The notes under the pieces were generated by a model. It did no database searches and was not told the DNA's origin. It was given only the letters and a program-made list of their open reading frames with translations. From assembly GCA_025667525.1 (NCBI GenBank), contig CM046875.1:292063147-292127146 (forward strand): a stretch of 64,000 nt of DNA, written 5' to 3'. Shown here in pieces: positions 44,985 to 61,105 of this stretch. Within the stretch, counting starts at the first letter, position 1. Each line of letters opens with the position of its first letter. The stretch is from Glebionis coronaria (Eukaryota > Streptophyta > Magnoliopsida > Asterales > Asteraceae). Made by a program: the position numbers and the translations under genes.

Positions 44985-46010
44985 TTAGGTAAGATTAATC
45001 ATTCTAATACTTGTTACCAAGTATTGAAATCTCCTAGCATTAAAAGGTTTAGTTAATAAATCTGTCATATTTTCTTCTGTGTCACCCTATCTGGTTGTAT
45101 TAAACCTTTTTCAAAACAATATCTTATAAAATGATGTCTAATTTCTATGTGTTTTGTTTTAGAATGATGTACATGATTCTTAAAAATGCATAAAGTACTG
45201 TTATTGTCTACAAAAACCTTGGTATGCATAAAATTATACCCATAATCCAACAATTGGTTCTGAATCCATAAGACTTGTCCAAAACAAGCAACTGCAGCTA
45301 CATATTCAGCTTTAGTTGAAGAGTTGGCCACCACTGTTTCTTTCTTGCATTGCAAAAATATTAATCTGCTCCCAAGAAATTGGCATCCACCAGTTGTGGA
45401 TTTTCTATCAAACTTGTCACCTCCATAATCATTGTCTGAATATCCAATAAGCTATAATGGAGAATCCTTTGGATACCATAATCCCAATGTGGGATAGCAC
45501 CTAAGGTATCTAAAAATCCTCTTGACAGCATGAAGATGACACTCTTTAGGAGTCACTCGATGGCGTGCACATGCACACACAGCAAACATAATGTCAGGTC
45601 TAGAAGCTGTAAGGTACATCAATGATCCAATCATTGACCTATAATGCCTGACATCTACCTCTTTTCCATCTCCAATCTTTCCCCAAGGGTGTTCCCTATG
45701 TATGGGTGTGCTAGCCTGTTTTTCATGTGGAGAAAAGCCAAACTTCTTCAAGATTTCTACTACATATTTGTCTTGAGAGATGAAGATACCATCTTCTTTC
45801 TGTTGAACTTGTAAACCTAGAAAGAAGTTCATCTCTCCCATTGCACTCATCTTGAATTTGTCTGTCATGAGCTTGGGAAAGTCTCCACTCATCTTTGGAC
45901 TTGAAGAGCCAAAGATGATATCATCCACATAGACCTGAACAAGTAAAAAGTCCTTACCAATCTTCTTGGTAAACAAAGTCTGATCTATGGTGCCCCTCTT
46001 GAATCCATTT
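44985..46010 (-). CDS. pol: Copia-C RT second half and RNase H, broken
   Basis: Starts right at the D insertion (SQNGFKRGTIDQTLFTKK), with [17 protein letters not shown] (catalytic YVDD), [40 protein letters not shown] and LGLWYPKDSPL. A stop lies near 45452. RNase H then reads VANSSTKAEYVAAVACFGQV and FVDNNSTLCIFKN, ending with a frameshift near 45085 after which DLLTKPFNARRFQYLVTS completes the domain (stop at 44985-44987). Bases 46006-46010 (CATTT) are the left target duplication of D. Confidence 0.9.
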
Positions 46011-49000
46011 TGTGACAATCCGTCAATTTATGGTTGATATTTTATTCTCAATTATTATTTAAAAACATTATTTTAATTTTATATTATGAACTCACTCATT
46101 TTTGGGAAGAAATTTGGGTTTACGTCTTGAAGTGGCATCGACTACGTTTAAAGAGGAGAATTCTACGTTACGTGCTTACGTTTACATACACCGTTTTGGT
46201 GACAGTCCGACATTTCAGGAAATAAATTTATTCTTGAATATTATTTTGGAAATTTAAATTTGTATTGGTTCATAAACACACAAATTTACGAGAAAAGATT
46301 AGGACTTACGTGCATAATTTAACGTCCTTTACGACTAAACCGAAAACCCTAGGTTTACGTATTTACGTTTTTGAACTCCGTTTTTGATGAGAAAATTTTT
46401 ATTAGATTCGTTTTGTGCCGTTGATTCATAATTTATAAAAACTTCTTTCGTAAAACGACCCGAGGGCACGTAAATCGAGGAAACTAGAATCGAGGAGTAC
46501 CCGTAAATAAATAGGGATGAGACAAGATAAACTTTCCCCACCCCCACACATGGGACGGCCACAACATGACACCACACCAACTTGGTAACAAACTCTTACA
46601 TGTTTATTTACACTTGTCATACAAGCTTGCATAAACCATTCAACTTAACAAAACCACTAACCCTCAAACTAGATACTCATAGTTCAACATGCAAACCACC
46701 AAAACTCTCTCTCTCTTGGCTCCTTATTGCCGTCCCAAACTCACCACCATAAACAACCATTAATTAAAAATTTTAACCATGAATCTTATGTATAAGTTAC
46801 ATAAGATGATAACCCTTTGAAGGAATAAAGATTTGAGTTGATTTTAACAACTAGAAAGGAGTTTCTATGGAGTTCCTAGGCTGATTTTCATGAAGATATT
46901 CATCCATTTGAAGGACCCAAGAACTTCATTTGCCAAGTTGAAGGTTTGGTAACAAAGAACCAAGCCTTTTTCATCAAAATCCCATCTTTCCATCATCTTG
47001 ATTGGTATAGGGATCAATCTCTTCCTATCATCTTGTTATTTTGAATATTTAATCTTGTATTTTCTTCTTTTATGTATATGTAGATGATGATATATGATGA
47101 TCAAAGTACTATGTGGGGATCTTGTGTTGATAAAATTGGTGAAAAAGAATAAAAGCTACATGAAAAGATGTTAAAATCATGGGTAAAAATGTAGGCTGTA
47201 TAAAACAGTAAATAACTATATGATAACTTGTTAAAGTGGCTTGGATAATTTAATATACAGTAAGGTAAGTGACTTGTACATATGTGAGAGTTGGCCACTC
47301 AATGGAATCCATAAAATGAGTGAGATATGATCAAAACAATATTGAAGTTCAAATCTATATAGTCGGTTTTGGACGGACTGTTAGAGACATATAGAGGTTG
47401 ATTGAGCAGTAGCTAAATGAGAGTTAATTGTAGCACACAATATGTAGTTTGTGCTTCCCAAAAATGAGCTTATATCTCTTTGTAGAGAATAAGATATGGT
47501 AAAAATGGTGAAAGTGGAATTCATAATCAGATTTGTAAAATAAAAGTATATATTATAAAATTAGCACTCAAGTAAAACTAATATAAAACGTATACCTAAA
47601 ACCCACTAACTTATATATTAATTATAAATAAGTATATACTTTGATAAGTAAATGGGACATTTTATAAAAATTGCAAATTGGTATGTTTTATAAGTTATAA
47701 AACTATATACATAAGTTTTACGTCTTTTCGGCTAAAACTGAAAGATTATTGTTTTTGTCAAATAAAACTTAGACGGTCGGACGCGTCTAATGTAAACTTT
47801 TTATAACTTATCTACCGATGTATAAGTACATTTGACAAGTAAAAACCGATAAAACCCGAGCTTTATGACTTATGGACATTAACGGGCCAAATTAGCCTTA
47901 TTAGACTATTAACCCAACTAATTTGGATAAACACTAATGGACTTACTCATGGGGCTTAACCCACTTGGGCCCAACATATGAGTAAAGGCATTATATTAAA
48001 AGTATAAATGGCTTAATATAATGTATTGGGCTTTTAATGGGCTTATTGAGCCTCAATATGCAATTGGATTGAAACTAGTGTAACTAGTCAAAAATTTGAC
48101 TAACACATAACACTATAATGTTGAATAAAGATATAAAAACCCACTTGATCATCATCATACTTATGATATCATCATATATGCATAGCCATTGTTTTTATAA
48201 ATTCATTGGACAAGAGTCTAAGATGAGTATTATTTGTCTAGGTTTTCGTGATTGAAGCACGTACCGTACATCCAAATTTTCGATAACCCGCCTTTCCCAA
48301 TCAAAGTGAGTTCATAGCCTCGCACTCTTTTAAATGTTTTATGAAATGTTTCATAAACCCGTGAGGGATATAACATGTTAGTTTTAATAAAAATAGGACA
48401 CCAGTTGTCCTGATTATTTGCTTATTGATATGGACCCAAATGATTGTATGACCCGATGAATGATTATATGACCCGATGAATGAAATGAAATGGATTATTG
48501 TTAGTTAGGTTGTGTCACTAGAAGTCCCATTAGCATGAATTTTGAACTACCAGGATTTTGTAGACGCTTATGCATATGATAGTACTATTTGGGGAAGATC
48601 ACCCCAGTTCGCGCCTTGACGGTTGATCCCCGTCGTGCCACATTGATTGGTAAGCGAATTTATGTATGAGAGGATTTATATAAGCGTGATTTTTGTGAAT
48701 ACACGCTATTTTAGGTGGGCAAATGAATTTCGGGTTAGCTACCCGTTGTTTGTTATAGAAAGGTAGCAATGTCATGCAGCTTATGATAATCCAATAACGA
48801 AAATACTGCTATACGCATTGAATCATAATATATTGCCTGACTAGCAATACGGGGTCTTAATACTGATATTATGTTCGCGTTTTGGTTTTACATAACCATT
48901 TTCATCAAACGGCTTTTATTTCACTCTATACAATGTTATAAAACGACTTGTATGATATTTTTACGACAGTGGTTCGTATAACGGTTTTGAAGGCATAAGC

Positions 49001-49448
49001 CTATATTATGATTTACGACTAAGAATTGCTTAAAATATCTTTGGCCTATTTTATGGCCTATTACAAAGATTTGTACAAAATGATTTTCGGTAATAATTAT
49101 ATACCGATGATATATTAATGGTTTTTATTAAACTCTATTAATTCACTCGGCGTTTTCGCTGACCTTTTCTATTAACATGTTTTATCTCAGGTACTTGAAG
49201 GTAATTCTCAGGAAGACAACAAAAATTCATGACCCGCACTTAAATAACAATTTCCATTCAAATGTTTTGTAAAAGTTGTATGAAATACTATGACATGGGA
49301 CCTCTATAATTTGATATCATGAATGGAAAATGCTTATTTATTAAATGAAGCGATTTTTAAGCGTTGTCTATGATTTGAGTAATATGCTATCCGGTAACAC
49401 CGACGACTCTTTCGCTGAACTAAAGTATGAATATTTGGGGGTGTTACA
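46011..49448 (+). repeat. 5' LTR of element D
   Basis: 3438 bp, starts TGTGACAATCC and ends GGGGGTGTTACA. It contains GTGAGT at 48306-48311 and a TCTCAG|GTACTTGAAG acceptor-like site (AG 49189-49190), plus a short duplication of ATGACCCGATGAATGA near 48450-48483. The small reading frames are not genes. Confidence 0.95.
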
Positions 49449-49450
49449 GT

Positions 49451-49464
49451 TTGGTACCATAGCT
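49451..49464 (+). promoter_or_regulatory. Primer-binding site of element D
   Basis: TTGGTACCATAGCTC-type site two bases beyond the LTR, similar to the initiator-Met site TGGTATCAGAGC with a few changes. Confidence 0.65.
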
Positions 49465-49626
49465 CTCGTTATAGAGAACGAAAAATTTTTAAAACCAAGG
49501 TTTTGAATAAAACATTTCAAAATCTTTTAACTATAAGCATTTTTCTCAAAATGTCTAAAAAACTTTTGACTATAACGGTGTCGAAGAATTCCCGAGTTAC
49601 CGACAAGGCCAGACTGAGAAGTGTTA

Positions 49627-51879
<2,253 letters not shown>

Positions 51880-52760
51880 TAATTCCAGTAGAATGGATTG
51901 ATTTATTTTGACATGATGTCATTGTCTTAATTGATGGGAATTCGAGTAGAATTCCTCTAAAAGATAAGATGTTGATTATCAAAAGTGATCTAATAATTCT
52001 TGATGGATGACCATATCCTGCTTTTAGACTTGAATTTTTACCATGAATGGTTATGAACTAGTCACAAATCTTGTAATCTAGAAAGAACCTAAGGTGAATT
52101 TATTAAAAGATGTCCATGTTATTTGAAAATAATGAGGTATTTGCTGATTAATTACCTAGACTTTCGCCATTAAGGCAAGTTGAATTTGGTATTGGTTATA
52201 TTTCCGGTGCTGCACCTGTGGCATGTGCACTGTACGTCAGCACCACCTGAATTAAAAGAATTACCGTATAACTGAGAGAGTTGTCGGAGAAAGCTTTTAT
52301 TCTACCAAGCTCGTCATCATGAAGAGCTATGGTGTTATCATTCCTTATATTTATTTATTACCATGAACTAAGTAAATTGACGATCGAAATCGATATCCAT
52401 TACCCAGTTTGAAAGATTTGTTCGATCATTTACAAGGTTCAAGCGTGTATTAAAAAATTTGATCCACGGCATGGTTGCCATCAACTTCGCGCCCGCGTAA
52501 ATGATTATCTATTACAATCACTACATCCAGAACCTGTAATGAACATTATGAGTTTCACGTGATGTCGTTTGGATTGACCAATGCACATGTAGTATTCATA
52601 AATTTGGTGAATCACGTGTGTAGGCTGTAATTTTATAAATTCATGCTTGTGATCATTAAGGACCATCTGTTTGTTTATAAGAATAAGAAGGAGTTAATAA
52701 TCATTTATAGACTGTCCTGAATTGGCCGAAAAATGAAAACCTGTACCATAAGTATTTAAC
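51880..52760 (+). pseudogene. pol: Element D protease end and RT remnants
   Basis: Traces in changing frames: MDWIDLF and DGNSSRIPLKDKMLIIKSDL (protease-RT linker), LSPLRQVEFGIGYISGAAPV (52160-52220), a DYRELNKLT-like segment near 52360, FHVMSFGLTNAHVVF (52553-52600) and VIIKDHLFVYKN (52650-52685), where the catalytic DD pair is damaged. The order matches chromovirus pol. Stops and indels make it non-functional. Confidence 0.75.
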
Positions 52761-54272
52761 ATGTGATTTAGAAATTTGATCCTTTACATTATCTGACCGT
52801 TTGATTAATGGTAGTGATTCTAAATTGACTCTTCAAAGATTAGGGCCATTGAGGCTTTGGGTTTTACGAAAAAGAAAGTGCAAATATGTGTTGACAAATA
52901 ATTTATCAAAGATTTTTAAGAAATTATTCCCTTATACCCAAATCATTTAACTAAACTCTTTTAGGGGTAAATGTTTGTGTATACTTCTAGACAACTTAAG
53001 AAGAATTGAGGAAAACCATTTAAACCATGACTTGAAATTTGAAACGACAATTTTTTATTTTCAACTAAGAAAATTTTGACCAAAGAATAAACAAAGATTT
53101 TTCGAACATTTACGAATCTTATTAATTATTTTCGATAAATTAACAAAAATCGTGTTAATTAAATTCAAATTTGTTTTGAACATTTTTATATAATTGGATG
53201 AACTAAGAAATTTAAAACTTTTTACGTTTACATTTCATAAAAAATAAATATTTATTATTTAATTACTTGTAATAATTATTGACGCATTAGACGTCGGATT
53301 GAGTAAAACTGATAAAAATAATAGTTGAGACGAAACTAAAACTTAGAAAATATGAAGAAAGAATTTCTGAGTGAATTGTGGTCATGATAATTACTTCATC
53401 AGGAAAGGTGAATGTAAATACTGACGCATTATGAAGAAAGGATAAAGAATCAATTAGGATGTAAATATTGACCTTTGGTAATAAACCGTATAATCGTTTT
53501 CCTTTGGAGATATTATCATTGATAATTATCGTATTAGGATCGAGATCGAATATTGTGAGAATTTAAATATAAGAGCATCTATAGGCAGAAGTTGGGATGA
53601 AGATACCCGACATACACCCATTTTGAGTTGGGCATGTCTTTTAGGTTTAAGGTTTCCTATGATGAGAAACCTAACGTTACAAAAATACCCGCCCGTGAAA
53701 CCTGAAATGGTTAGTGAAATTAGGATCTGATTATTGACTTCCAATAGTGGGTAGGAGGTTATGTGAATATAAAAATGTAGATCTTGAAGTGCAGGATGGG
53801 TAGCGATGTTATGACAAAAAATTTCACCTTCGAAAAATGAATTGATCATCTGAAAGATCATGAGAAATAAGTACCCGTTGTATGGGACCATTGAGATAAT
53901 GTAAAAGTTGGTTTGAAAGGCATATAAGCTGGATCTACCCTAGGACTTCAAGGGCTGTGTAAATTATGTTTCATATATCGAACTTGATAAAATGTCTATC
54001 AAGTGAAAATCTGATTATTTCTTAGTAAAGTTTGGATCGGCGAAAGTTGCATTCATCAAAAACCTGTGAACATCATGGATAGAGAAAGTAAGTTAACTTA
54101 AGCCTGATCGTATTCCCGTAGTTATGTTTGATGAAACTCGCGTATTTTAATAAATTACACTTATAAGAAAAGACCGAATGTGGAGGAAATACCCACATGT
54201 CTCTAACTCTATAAGAAGCGAGTAGTGATATAATTGATCTTTGAGGACAAAGATCCTGTTTAGGGTAAATGT
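52761..54272 (+). pseudogene. pol: Element D RNase H-integrase remnant
   Basis: Mostly unreadable. Near 54060-54210 a trace compatible with the integrase C-terminal/chromodomain tail is seen (MDRESK, then RMWRKYPHVSN, resembling the WETEEDMRKKYPHLF ending of chromovirus polyproteins). The integrase core was not found, so a deletion is likely given the 4.8-kb interior. Ends with TTTAGGGTAAATGT before the 3' LTR. Confidence 0.5.
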
Positions 54273-57200
54273 TGTGACAATCCGACAATTTATGGTTGAT
54301 ATTTAATTCTCAAGTATTATTTAAAAACATTATTTTAATGTTTTATTATGAACTCACTCATTTTTGGGAAGAAATTTGGGTTTACGTCTTGAAGTAGCAT
54401 CGACTACGTTTAAACTGGAGAATTCTACGTTACGTGCTTACGTTTACATACACCGTTTTGGTAACAGTCCGACATTTCAGGAAATAAATTTATTCTTGAA
54501 TATTATTTTGGAAATTTAAATTTGTGTTGGTTCATAAACTCACAAATTTACGAGAAAAGATTAGGACTTACGTGCATAATTTAACGTCATTTATGACTAT
54601 ACCGGAAACCCTAGGTTTACGTATTTACGTTTATGAACTCCGTTTTTGATGAGACAATTTTTATTATATTCGTTTTGTGCTGATGATTCATAATTTATAA
54701 AAACGTTTTTCGTAAAACGACCCGAGGGCACGTAAATCGAGGAAACTAGAATCAAGGAGTACCCTTAAATAAATGGGGATGAGACAAGATAAACTTTCCC
54801 CACCCCCACACATGGGACGGCCACAACATGACACCACACCAACTTGGTGTCAAAGTCTTACAAGTTTATTTACACATGTCATACAAGCTTGCATAAACCA
54901 TTCAACATAACAAAACCACTAACCCTCAAACTAGATACTCATAGTTCAACATACAAACCACCAAAACTCTCTCTCTTGGCTCCTTATTTCCGTCCAAAAC
55001 TCACCACCATAAACAACCATTAATCAAAAATTTTAACCATGAATCTTATGTATAAGTTACATAAGATGATAACCCTTTGAAGGAATAAATATTTGAGGTG
55101 ATTTTAACAACTAGAAAGGACCTTCCATGGAGTTCCTAGGCTGATTTTCATGAATATATTCATCCATTTGAAGGACCCAAGAAGTTCATTTGCCAAGTTG
55201 AAGGTTTGGTAACACGGAACCAATCCTTGTTCATCAAAATCCCATCTTTCCATCATCTTGATTGGTATAGGGATCAATCTCTTCCTATTATCTTGTTATT
55301 TTGAATATGTAATCTTGTAATTTCTTCTTTTATTTATATGTAGATGATTATATATGATCATCAAACTATTATGTGGGGATCTTGTGTTGATAAAATTGGT
55401 GAAAAAGATTAAAAGCTACATGAAAAGATGTTAAAATCATGGCTACAAATGTAGGCTGTATAAAATAGTAAAGAAATATATGATAACTTGTTAATGTGGC
55501 TTGGATAATTTAACATAAAGTAAGGCATGTGACTTGTACATATGTGAGAGTTGGCCACTCAATGAAATCCATAAAATGAGTGAGATATGATCAAAACAAT
55601 ATTGAAGTTCAAATCTGTATAGTCGGTTTTGGACGGACTGTTAGAGAGATTTAGAGGTTGATTGAGAAGTAGATAAGGAGTTAATTGTAGCAAATAATAT
55701 GTAGTTTGTGCTGCCCAAAAATGAGATTCTATCTCCTTGTAGAACTCGATATATGGTAAAAATGGTGAAAGTGAAATTCATAATCAGATTTGTAAAATAA
55801 AAGTATATATTATAAAATTAGCACTCAAGTAAAACTAATATAATATGTATACCTAAAATCCACTAACTTATATATTACTTATAAATAAGTATATAGTTTG
55901 ATAAGTAAATGGGACATTTTTAAAAATTGCAAGTTGGTATGTTTTATAAGTTATAAAACTATATACATAAGTTTTACGTCTTTTCGGCAAAAACCGAAAG
56001 ATTAACGTTTTTGTCAAATAAAACTTAGACGGTCGGACCCGTCTAATGTAAACTTTTTATAACTTATCTACTGATGTATAAGTACAATTTACAAGTAAAA
56101 ACCGATAAAACCCGAGCTTTATGACTTATGGACATTAACGGGCCAAAGTAGCCTTATTGGACTATTGACCCAACTAGTTTGGATAAACACTAACGGACTT
56201 ACTCATGGGGCTTAACCCACTTGGTCCCAACATATGAGCAAAGGCCTTATATTTAAAGTATAAATGGACTAATATATAGTATTGGGCTTACAATGGGCTT
56301 ATTGGGCTTCAATATGGAATTTGATTGAAACTAGTGTAACTAGTCAAAAATTTGAGTAACACATAACACTATAATGTTGAATGAAGATATAAAAACCAAC
56401 TTGATCATCATCATACCTATGATATCATCATATATACATAGCCATTGTTTTTATAAAGTCAACGGACAAGAGTCTAAGACGAGTATTATTTGTCTAGGTT
56501 TCCGTGATTGAAGCACGTACCGTACATCCAAATCGCCGATAACCCGCCTTTCCCAATCGACGTGAGTTCATAGCCTCGCACTCTTTTAAATGTTTTATGA
56601 AATGTTTTATAAACCCGCGAGGAAGATAACATGTTAGTTTTAATAAAAATAAGACACCAGTTGTCCCGATTATTTGCTTATTGATATGGACTCGAATGAT
56701 TGTATGACCCGATGAATGATTATATGACCCGATGAATGAAATAAAATGGATTATTATTAGTTAGGTTATGTCAATAGAAGTCCCATTAGCATGAATTGTG
56801 AACTACCGGGATTTGGTAGACGCTTATGCATATGATAGTACTATTTGGTGAAGATCACCCCAGTTCGCGCCTTGGCGGTTGATCCCCGTCATGCCACATT
56901 GATTGGTAAGCGAATTTATGTATGAGATGATTTATATAAGCGTGATTTTTGTGATGACACGCTATTTTAGATGGGCAAATGAATTTCGGGTTAGCTACCC
57001 GTTGTTTGTTATAGTAAGGTAGCAATGTCATGCGGCTTATGATAATCTAATAACGAAATTACTGCTATAAGAATTGAATCATAATATATTACCTTACTAG
57101 CAATACGGGGTCTTAATACTGATATTATGTTCGCGTTTTGGTTTTACATAACCATCTTCATATAACGGTTTTTATTTCACTCTATACGACGTTATAAAAC

Positions 57201-57685
57201 GAATTGTATGATGTTTTTACGACAGTGGTTCGTATAATGGTTTTGAAGGCAGAAGCCTATATTATGATTTACGACTAAGAATTGCTTAAAATATCTTTGG
57301 CCTATTACAAAGATTTGTACAAAATGATTTTCGGTAATAATTATATACCGATGATATATTAATAGTTTTTATTAAACTCTATTAGTTCACTCGGCGTTTT
57401 CGCTGACCTTTTCTTCTAACATGTTTTATCTCAGGTACTTGAAGGTAATTTTCGGGAAGACAAAAAGAATTTATGGCCCGCACTTAAATAACAATTTCCA
57501 TTCAAATGTTTTGTAAAAATTGTATGAAATATTGGGACCTCTGTAATTTGAAATTTTGAATGGAAAATGCTTATTTATTAAACGACGTGATTTTTAAGCG
57601 TTGTCTATGATTTGAGTAATGTGCTATCCCGTAACACCAACAACTATTGCGCTAAACTAAAGTATGAATATTTGGGGGTGTTACA
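54273..57685 (+). repeat. 3' LTR of element D
   Basis: 3413 bp collinear with 46011-49448, starting TGTGACAATCC and ending GGTGTTACA. GTGAGT is at 56562-56567 and the acceptor-like AG at 57433-57434. The CATTT duplication follows. Confidence 0.95.
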
Positions 57686-58250
57686 CATTTTCCACCAGAT
57701 AGGTGGAGAATGTGCCATATCATGCTCTTGGGGCTTGATGAAGTCCATACACTGCTTTCTTCACTCTATACACTTTCTCTGGATATTCTGAATCCTCAAA
57801 ACCAGGAGGCTGCATGACATAGACCTCCTTTGTAATGGTGCCATAAAGAAAAGGACTCTTCACATCCATTTGATAAACTGTGAAGCCCATGCAAGAAGCA
57901 TAGGCTAGGAAAATCCTTATTGCTTCAATCCTTGCAACAGGTGCAAAAAATTCTTCATAGTATATCCCTTCCTCTTGTGTATAGCCTTGAGCAACTAAAC
58001 GTGCCTTGTTTCTGACGACAATTCCTCTTTCATCCTTCTTGTTTCTAAGAACCTATCTTGTCCCTATAGGTCTGACATATTTGGGACAATCTACTAACTC
58101 CTAAACATCTTGAATAGCAAATTGGTGAAGCTCATCCTGCATTGCTTCCACCCAACTTGGTTCTTTGAGAGCATCAAAAATCTTCTTGGATTCATGTTGT
58201 GATAGAAAACAAGCAAACAAACATGCCTAAACAAGAGGGGTATCAACCTT
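57686..58250 (-). CDS. pol: Copia-C RT first half, broken
   Basis: Reads [98 protein letters not shown] and [19 protein letters not shown], then the insertion site of D. The three stops (58101-58103, 58053-58055, 57720-57722) all replace conserved Trp codons. The domain resumes at 46010. Confidence 0.88.
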
Positions 58251-58929
58251 CTTGTGGATATTGGCAATAAAACCTCCTTGATTCTGATGAGACCTTCTTG
58301 TTTGAACAAGAGACAACACATCACCAACGATTAGAGAAGGAGGATGATTTTTGATAGTAGATGTAAGTATTCCTCCTTCAAGAATTATGTTGTCTTCAAT
58401 TTTAGTCTCCATGTTGCCAATATCATCTTCAAATTCTCCTCCATCATCACCAGAATGAACCTCTTCATGTACTGGGGGAAGGTTCACCTTTTTCAAAAAC
58501 ATTAGAAGAGAATAAATGGTCAAAAGGGTTGTCAACGACTGAACTAGGCCTGTCAACATTTGAGCCATCAACGCCTGAATTTGGCCTGTCAGCTCCAAGT
58601 TTGCCTTTGTCAGCGCTTGAAGATTCATGCATGTTTTCATCAATTGGTTTTTCTTCTGGACCATCTTTTTCCTTTCCAACAACAGCACCAGCAACAAATC
58701 CATCTGTCCATATAGGAATGGTGACATACTCAAGTATGGGAGTTGATTTGACTGTATGTGTTTCTAATTCATTGTCAACATGTTTACCTGAAATTTCAAC
58801 AACTGGTTCTTCCACAACATTTGAATCCACTTTCACAATGTCTGGATTAGTAACAGGCATATAATTCAAGGTTCTAGATGAAGGTTCTAAATCAAAGAAC
58901 CAATTTGGTCCACTCTCAGGATCACTAGG
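58251..58929 (-). CDS. Copia-C integrase-RT linker
   Basis: Low-complexity acidic and Ser/Asp-rich segment in two frames (58465-58869 and 58227-58500), with a frameshift near 58480. Motif-free, probably disordered. The repeat word of the family is read here as DRP/VD dipeptides (GADRPNSGVDGSNVDRPSSV), the counterpart of the SPA repeats of copia-B. Confidence 0.7.
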
Positions 58930-59476
58930 TTTAAAAATTTAACATGTACCTTTTCAAGTATACGTTTTTCTTTCTTAATGTAAACCCTATATCCTTTACT
59001 CTGCACTGAATAGCCCATAAAATAGCCTTCATCACCTTTAGCACTAAACTTTCCTAAGGCATCACTAGTATCAAGTACAACTACATGACATCCAAAGGGT
59101 TTAAGAAAACCAATATTCGGTTTCCTATTCTAAAATAGCTCATAAGGTGTCTTATTGTGGTTTTTGTTGATCAATGCCCTATTCTAAACATAGCAGGCTG
59201 TATTCACAACCTCAGCCCAAAAATCAATGGCAAAATTTGCATCAACCAACATTGTCCTAGCTGCTTCTATGAGTGTTCTATTCTTCCTTTCAGCCACCCC
59301 ATTTTTGTTGTGGAGTTCTAGCTACTCTAAACTGCCTAGTAATCCCTTTCTTGACACAGAAGTCATCTAACAACTTATTTATAAACTCACTACCATTATC
59401 ACGTCTAAGTATTTTAACCTTATTAACTGTTTTCTTTTCAATTTGGGTAATAAAGTTAATCAAAACAGTGGCAGTT
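58930..59476 (-). pseudogene. pol: Copia-C integrase core second half
   Basis: Fragments in order: RRDNGSEFINKLLDDFCVKK (second Asp), then a frameshift around 59305-59315 at the NGVAERKNRTLIEAARTML region (Glu), AEVVNTACYV*NRALINKNH, ELF*NRKPNIGFLKPFGCH, EGYFMGYSVQSKGYRVYIKK and ILEKVHVKFLN. The stops at 59184-59186 and 59130-59132 both replace Gln (CAG to TAG). Confidence 0.82.
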
Positions 59477-60271
59477 TCACTTTTTTAAAGCCAAAAAGAA
59501 AGTCCAAGTAAATCTAGAAAAATAATCAGTTATGACAAAACAAAAAGATTTACCATTTAAGCTTTTAATATTAGTTGGACCAAACAAGTCCATATGCAGC
59601 AAGTGAAGTGGTTTAGAACTAGAGTGTACAAGTTTAGACTTAAAGGAGACTTTGTGTTGTTTGCCTTTAAGGCATGCCACACAAGAATGATCATTGTGGA
59701 AATCCATTTCAGGCAAACCATCAACTAAACCATGTCTCACAAGTATGTTTATGTTATTAAAGTTTATGTGCCCTAACCTTCTGTGCCAAAGATTACTTTC
59801 ATCAACTGAAGCCTTAACATATAGACATGAAAAATTATTATTCATCCTAATTCCATTAAGATTCACATTATAAATGTCCTTATGCCTAGGTGTTCTATAA
59901 TCAATAAACTTCTCATTGGGTACTTTAAAGTCTTTGTTTAACACCAAGCATTCAATATTAGTGAAAAGAACCTTATTTTTGTTATCACAAACTTGTGATA
60001 CACTAAACAGATTATAATCAAGTTCTTTTACCAGAAATACATTTTCAAAACGCAAGTTATTGGTGATAAGAGTGCCTTTTCTAGTAATAGTTCCATATCC
60101 TCCTCCAAAGTACACTTTGTCACCATCTTTAATGGGGGTAAAGTTTGTCAAATAATCTTCCTTCCCCGTCATGTGCCTAGAGCATCCACTATCCCAATAG
60201 CCATAATCATTTACCTGCTTTTGAATGCTCTGCACATAAAGTAAACAAATTAGTTTACTTTGGGAACCCAA
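59477..60271 (-). CDS. pol: Copia-C protease and integrase N-terminal half
   Basis: Protease active site YGYWDSGCSRHMTGKEDYL, then GGGYGTITRKGTLITN and LVKELDYNLFSVSQVCDNKN. The pre-integrase zinc domain is NLWHRRLGHINFNNINILVR with SCVACLKGKQH. The integrase core begins LHLLHMDLFGPTNIKSLNGK (first Asp), then FVITDYFSRFTWTFF, where the usual VITDDFSRF has Tyr for the second Asp. The segment ends in a frameshift at 59477-59485. Confidence 0.9.
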   Translation of the reverse strand: MGSQSKLICLLYVQSIQKQVNDYGYWDSGCSRHMTGKEDYLTNFTPIKDGDKVYFGGGYGTITRKGTLITNNLRFENVFLVKELDYNLFSVSQVCDNKNKVLFTNIECLVLNKDFKVPNEKFIDYRTPRHKDIYNVNLNGIRMNNNFSCLYVKASVDESNLWHRRLGHINFNNINILVRHGLVDGLPEMDFHNDHSCVACLKGKQHKVSFKSKLVHSSSKPLHLLHMDLFGPTNIKSLNGKSFCFVITDYFSRFTWTFFLALKK

Positions 60272-61105
60272 GCCTGAGCAGACTTGGATTCATTTGGTTG
60301 TTCAACAAGAACAAACTTAGTCCTTATAAAAACCCCTTGTTCATCCCTTTTAGGATTGAACACCCAATTAACCCCAATTGGTTTAGTTATGACCTTTAAA
60401 ATATAATGAAACTTGTTACAGGTCATAGAAATCCGATCTGAATTAGGGTTTTTGGTCTTGTTTGGGTCTCCATGTCAAGCTAGATGAAGCTTTAGACCCC
60501 TTTCCCTTTGGCTGCAAGTATTTGTTATTACTTGGTCTAACAACGTTGGAAACATTCCTGTCAATGTTAAAATTGTTCTTGAAAGCACTGAAATTACCCT
60601 TATAAGCGCCAAAACTAGGTTTTGCTACAGGAACCCATTGTTTGTTAGACCATGTATTAGTCTTTTGAAAAGGCCTTTGTCCATACGTATTAGACCCTTT
60701 AGTGAAAAATGGAGTTGGTCTAGTAACTTGTGAAATTTGCTGGACAAAAGGTCTGGGTTTGACCATGGTTGACTTTTTGTCAGCGTTGACTTTTGAAGCA
60801 CTAACACACTTATAAGCCAAATGTGAAAAGCTCCCACAACTATAACAAGCTTTTCTAGACATAACCCTAGTTCTAAATGAAAAGAACCCTGTCCCATTAT
60901 CACTAACTTGACTTTTTGGTGATCTAGGTTTTCTATACATTTCTACATACTTAACACTAGGTTTTCTATCAACATTTAAGCCACGATCAACAGGTTTTCT
61001 AGTAGAAGGGTTGGTCACCTTTATGGGTGTAGACTCATTTGGGCTTTTACTAAGCATGCGACCTTTAACAAACAAAGTAGGATTGGCTTTCTTCCATTGT
61101 TTCAA
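60272..61105 (-). CDS. Copia-C gag-protease spacer with zinc knuckle
   Basis: Open from 61105 to 60443, basic and Ser/Lys/Asn-rich. WKKANPTLFVKGRMLSKSPN opens the segment, CYSCGSFSHLAYKC (60790-60850 region) is a CCHC knuckle and KTNTWSNKQWVPVAKPSFG follows. After the stop at 60443 the stretch to protease carries WVPKVN-like landmarks in other frames. The family word is present near 60541, 60560 and 60781. Confidence 0.75.
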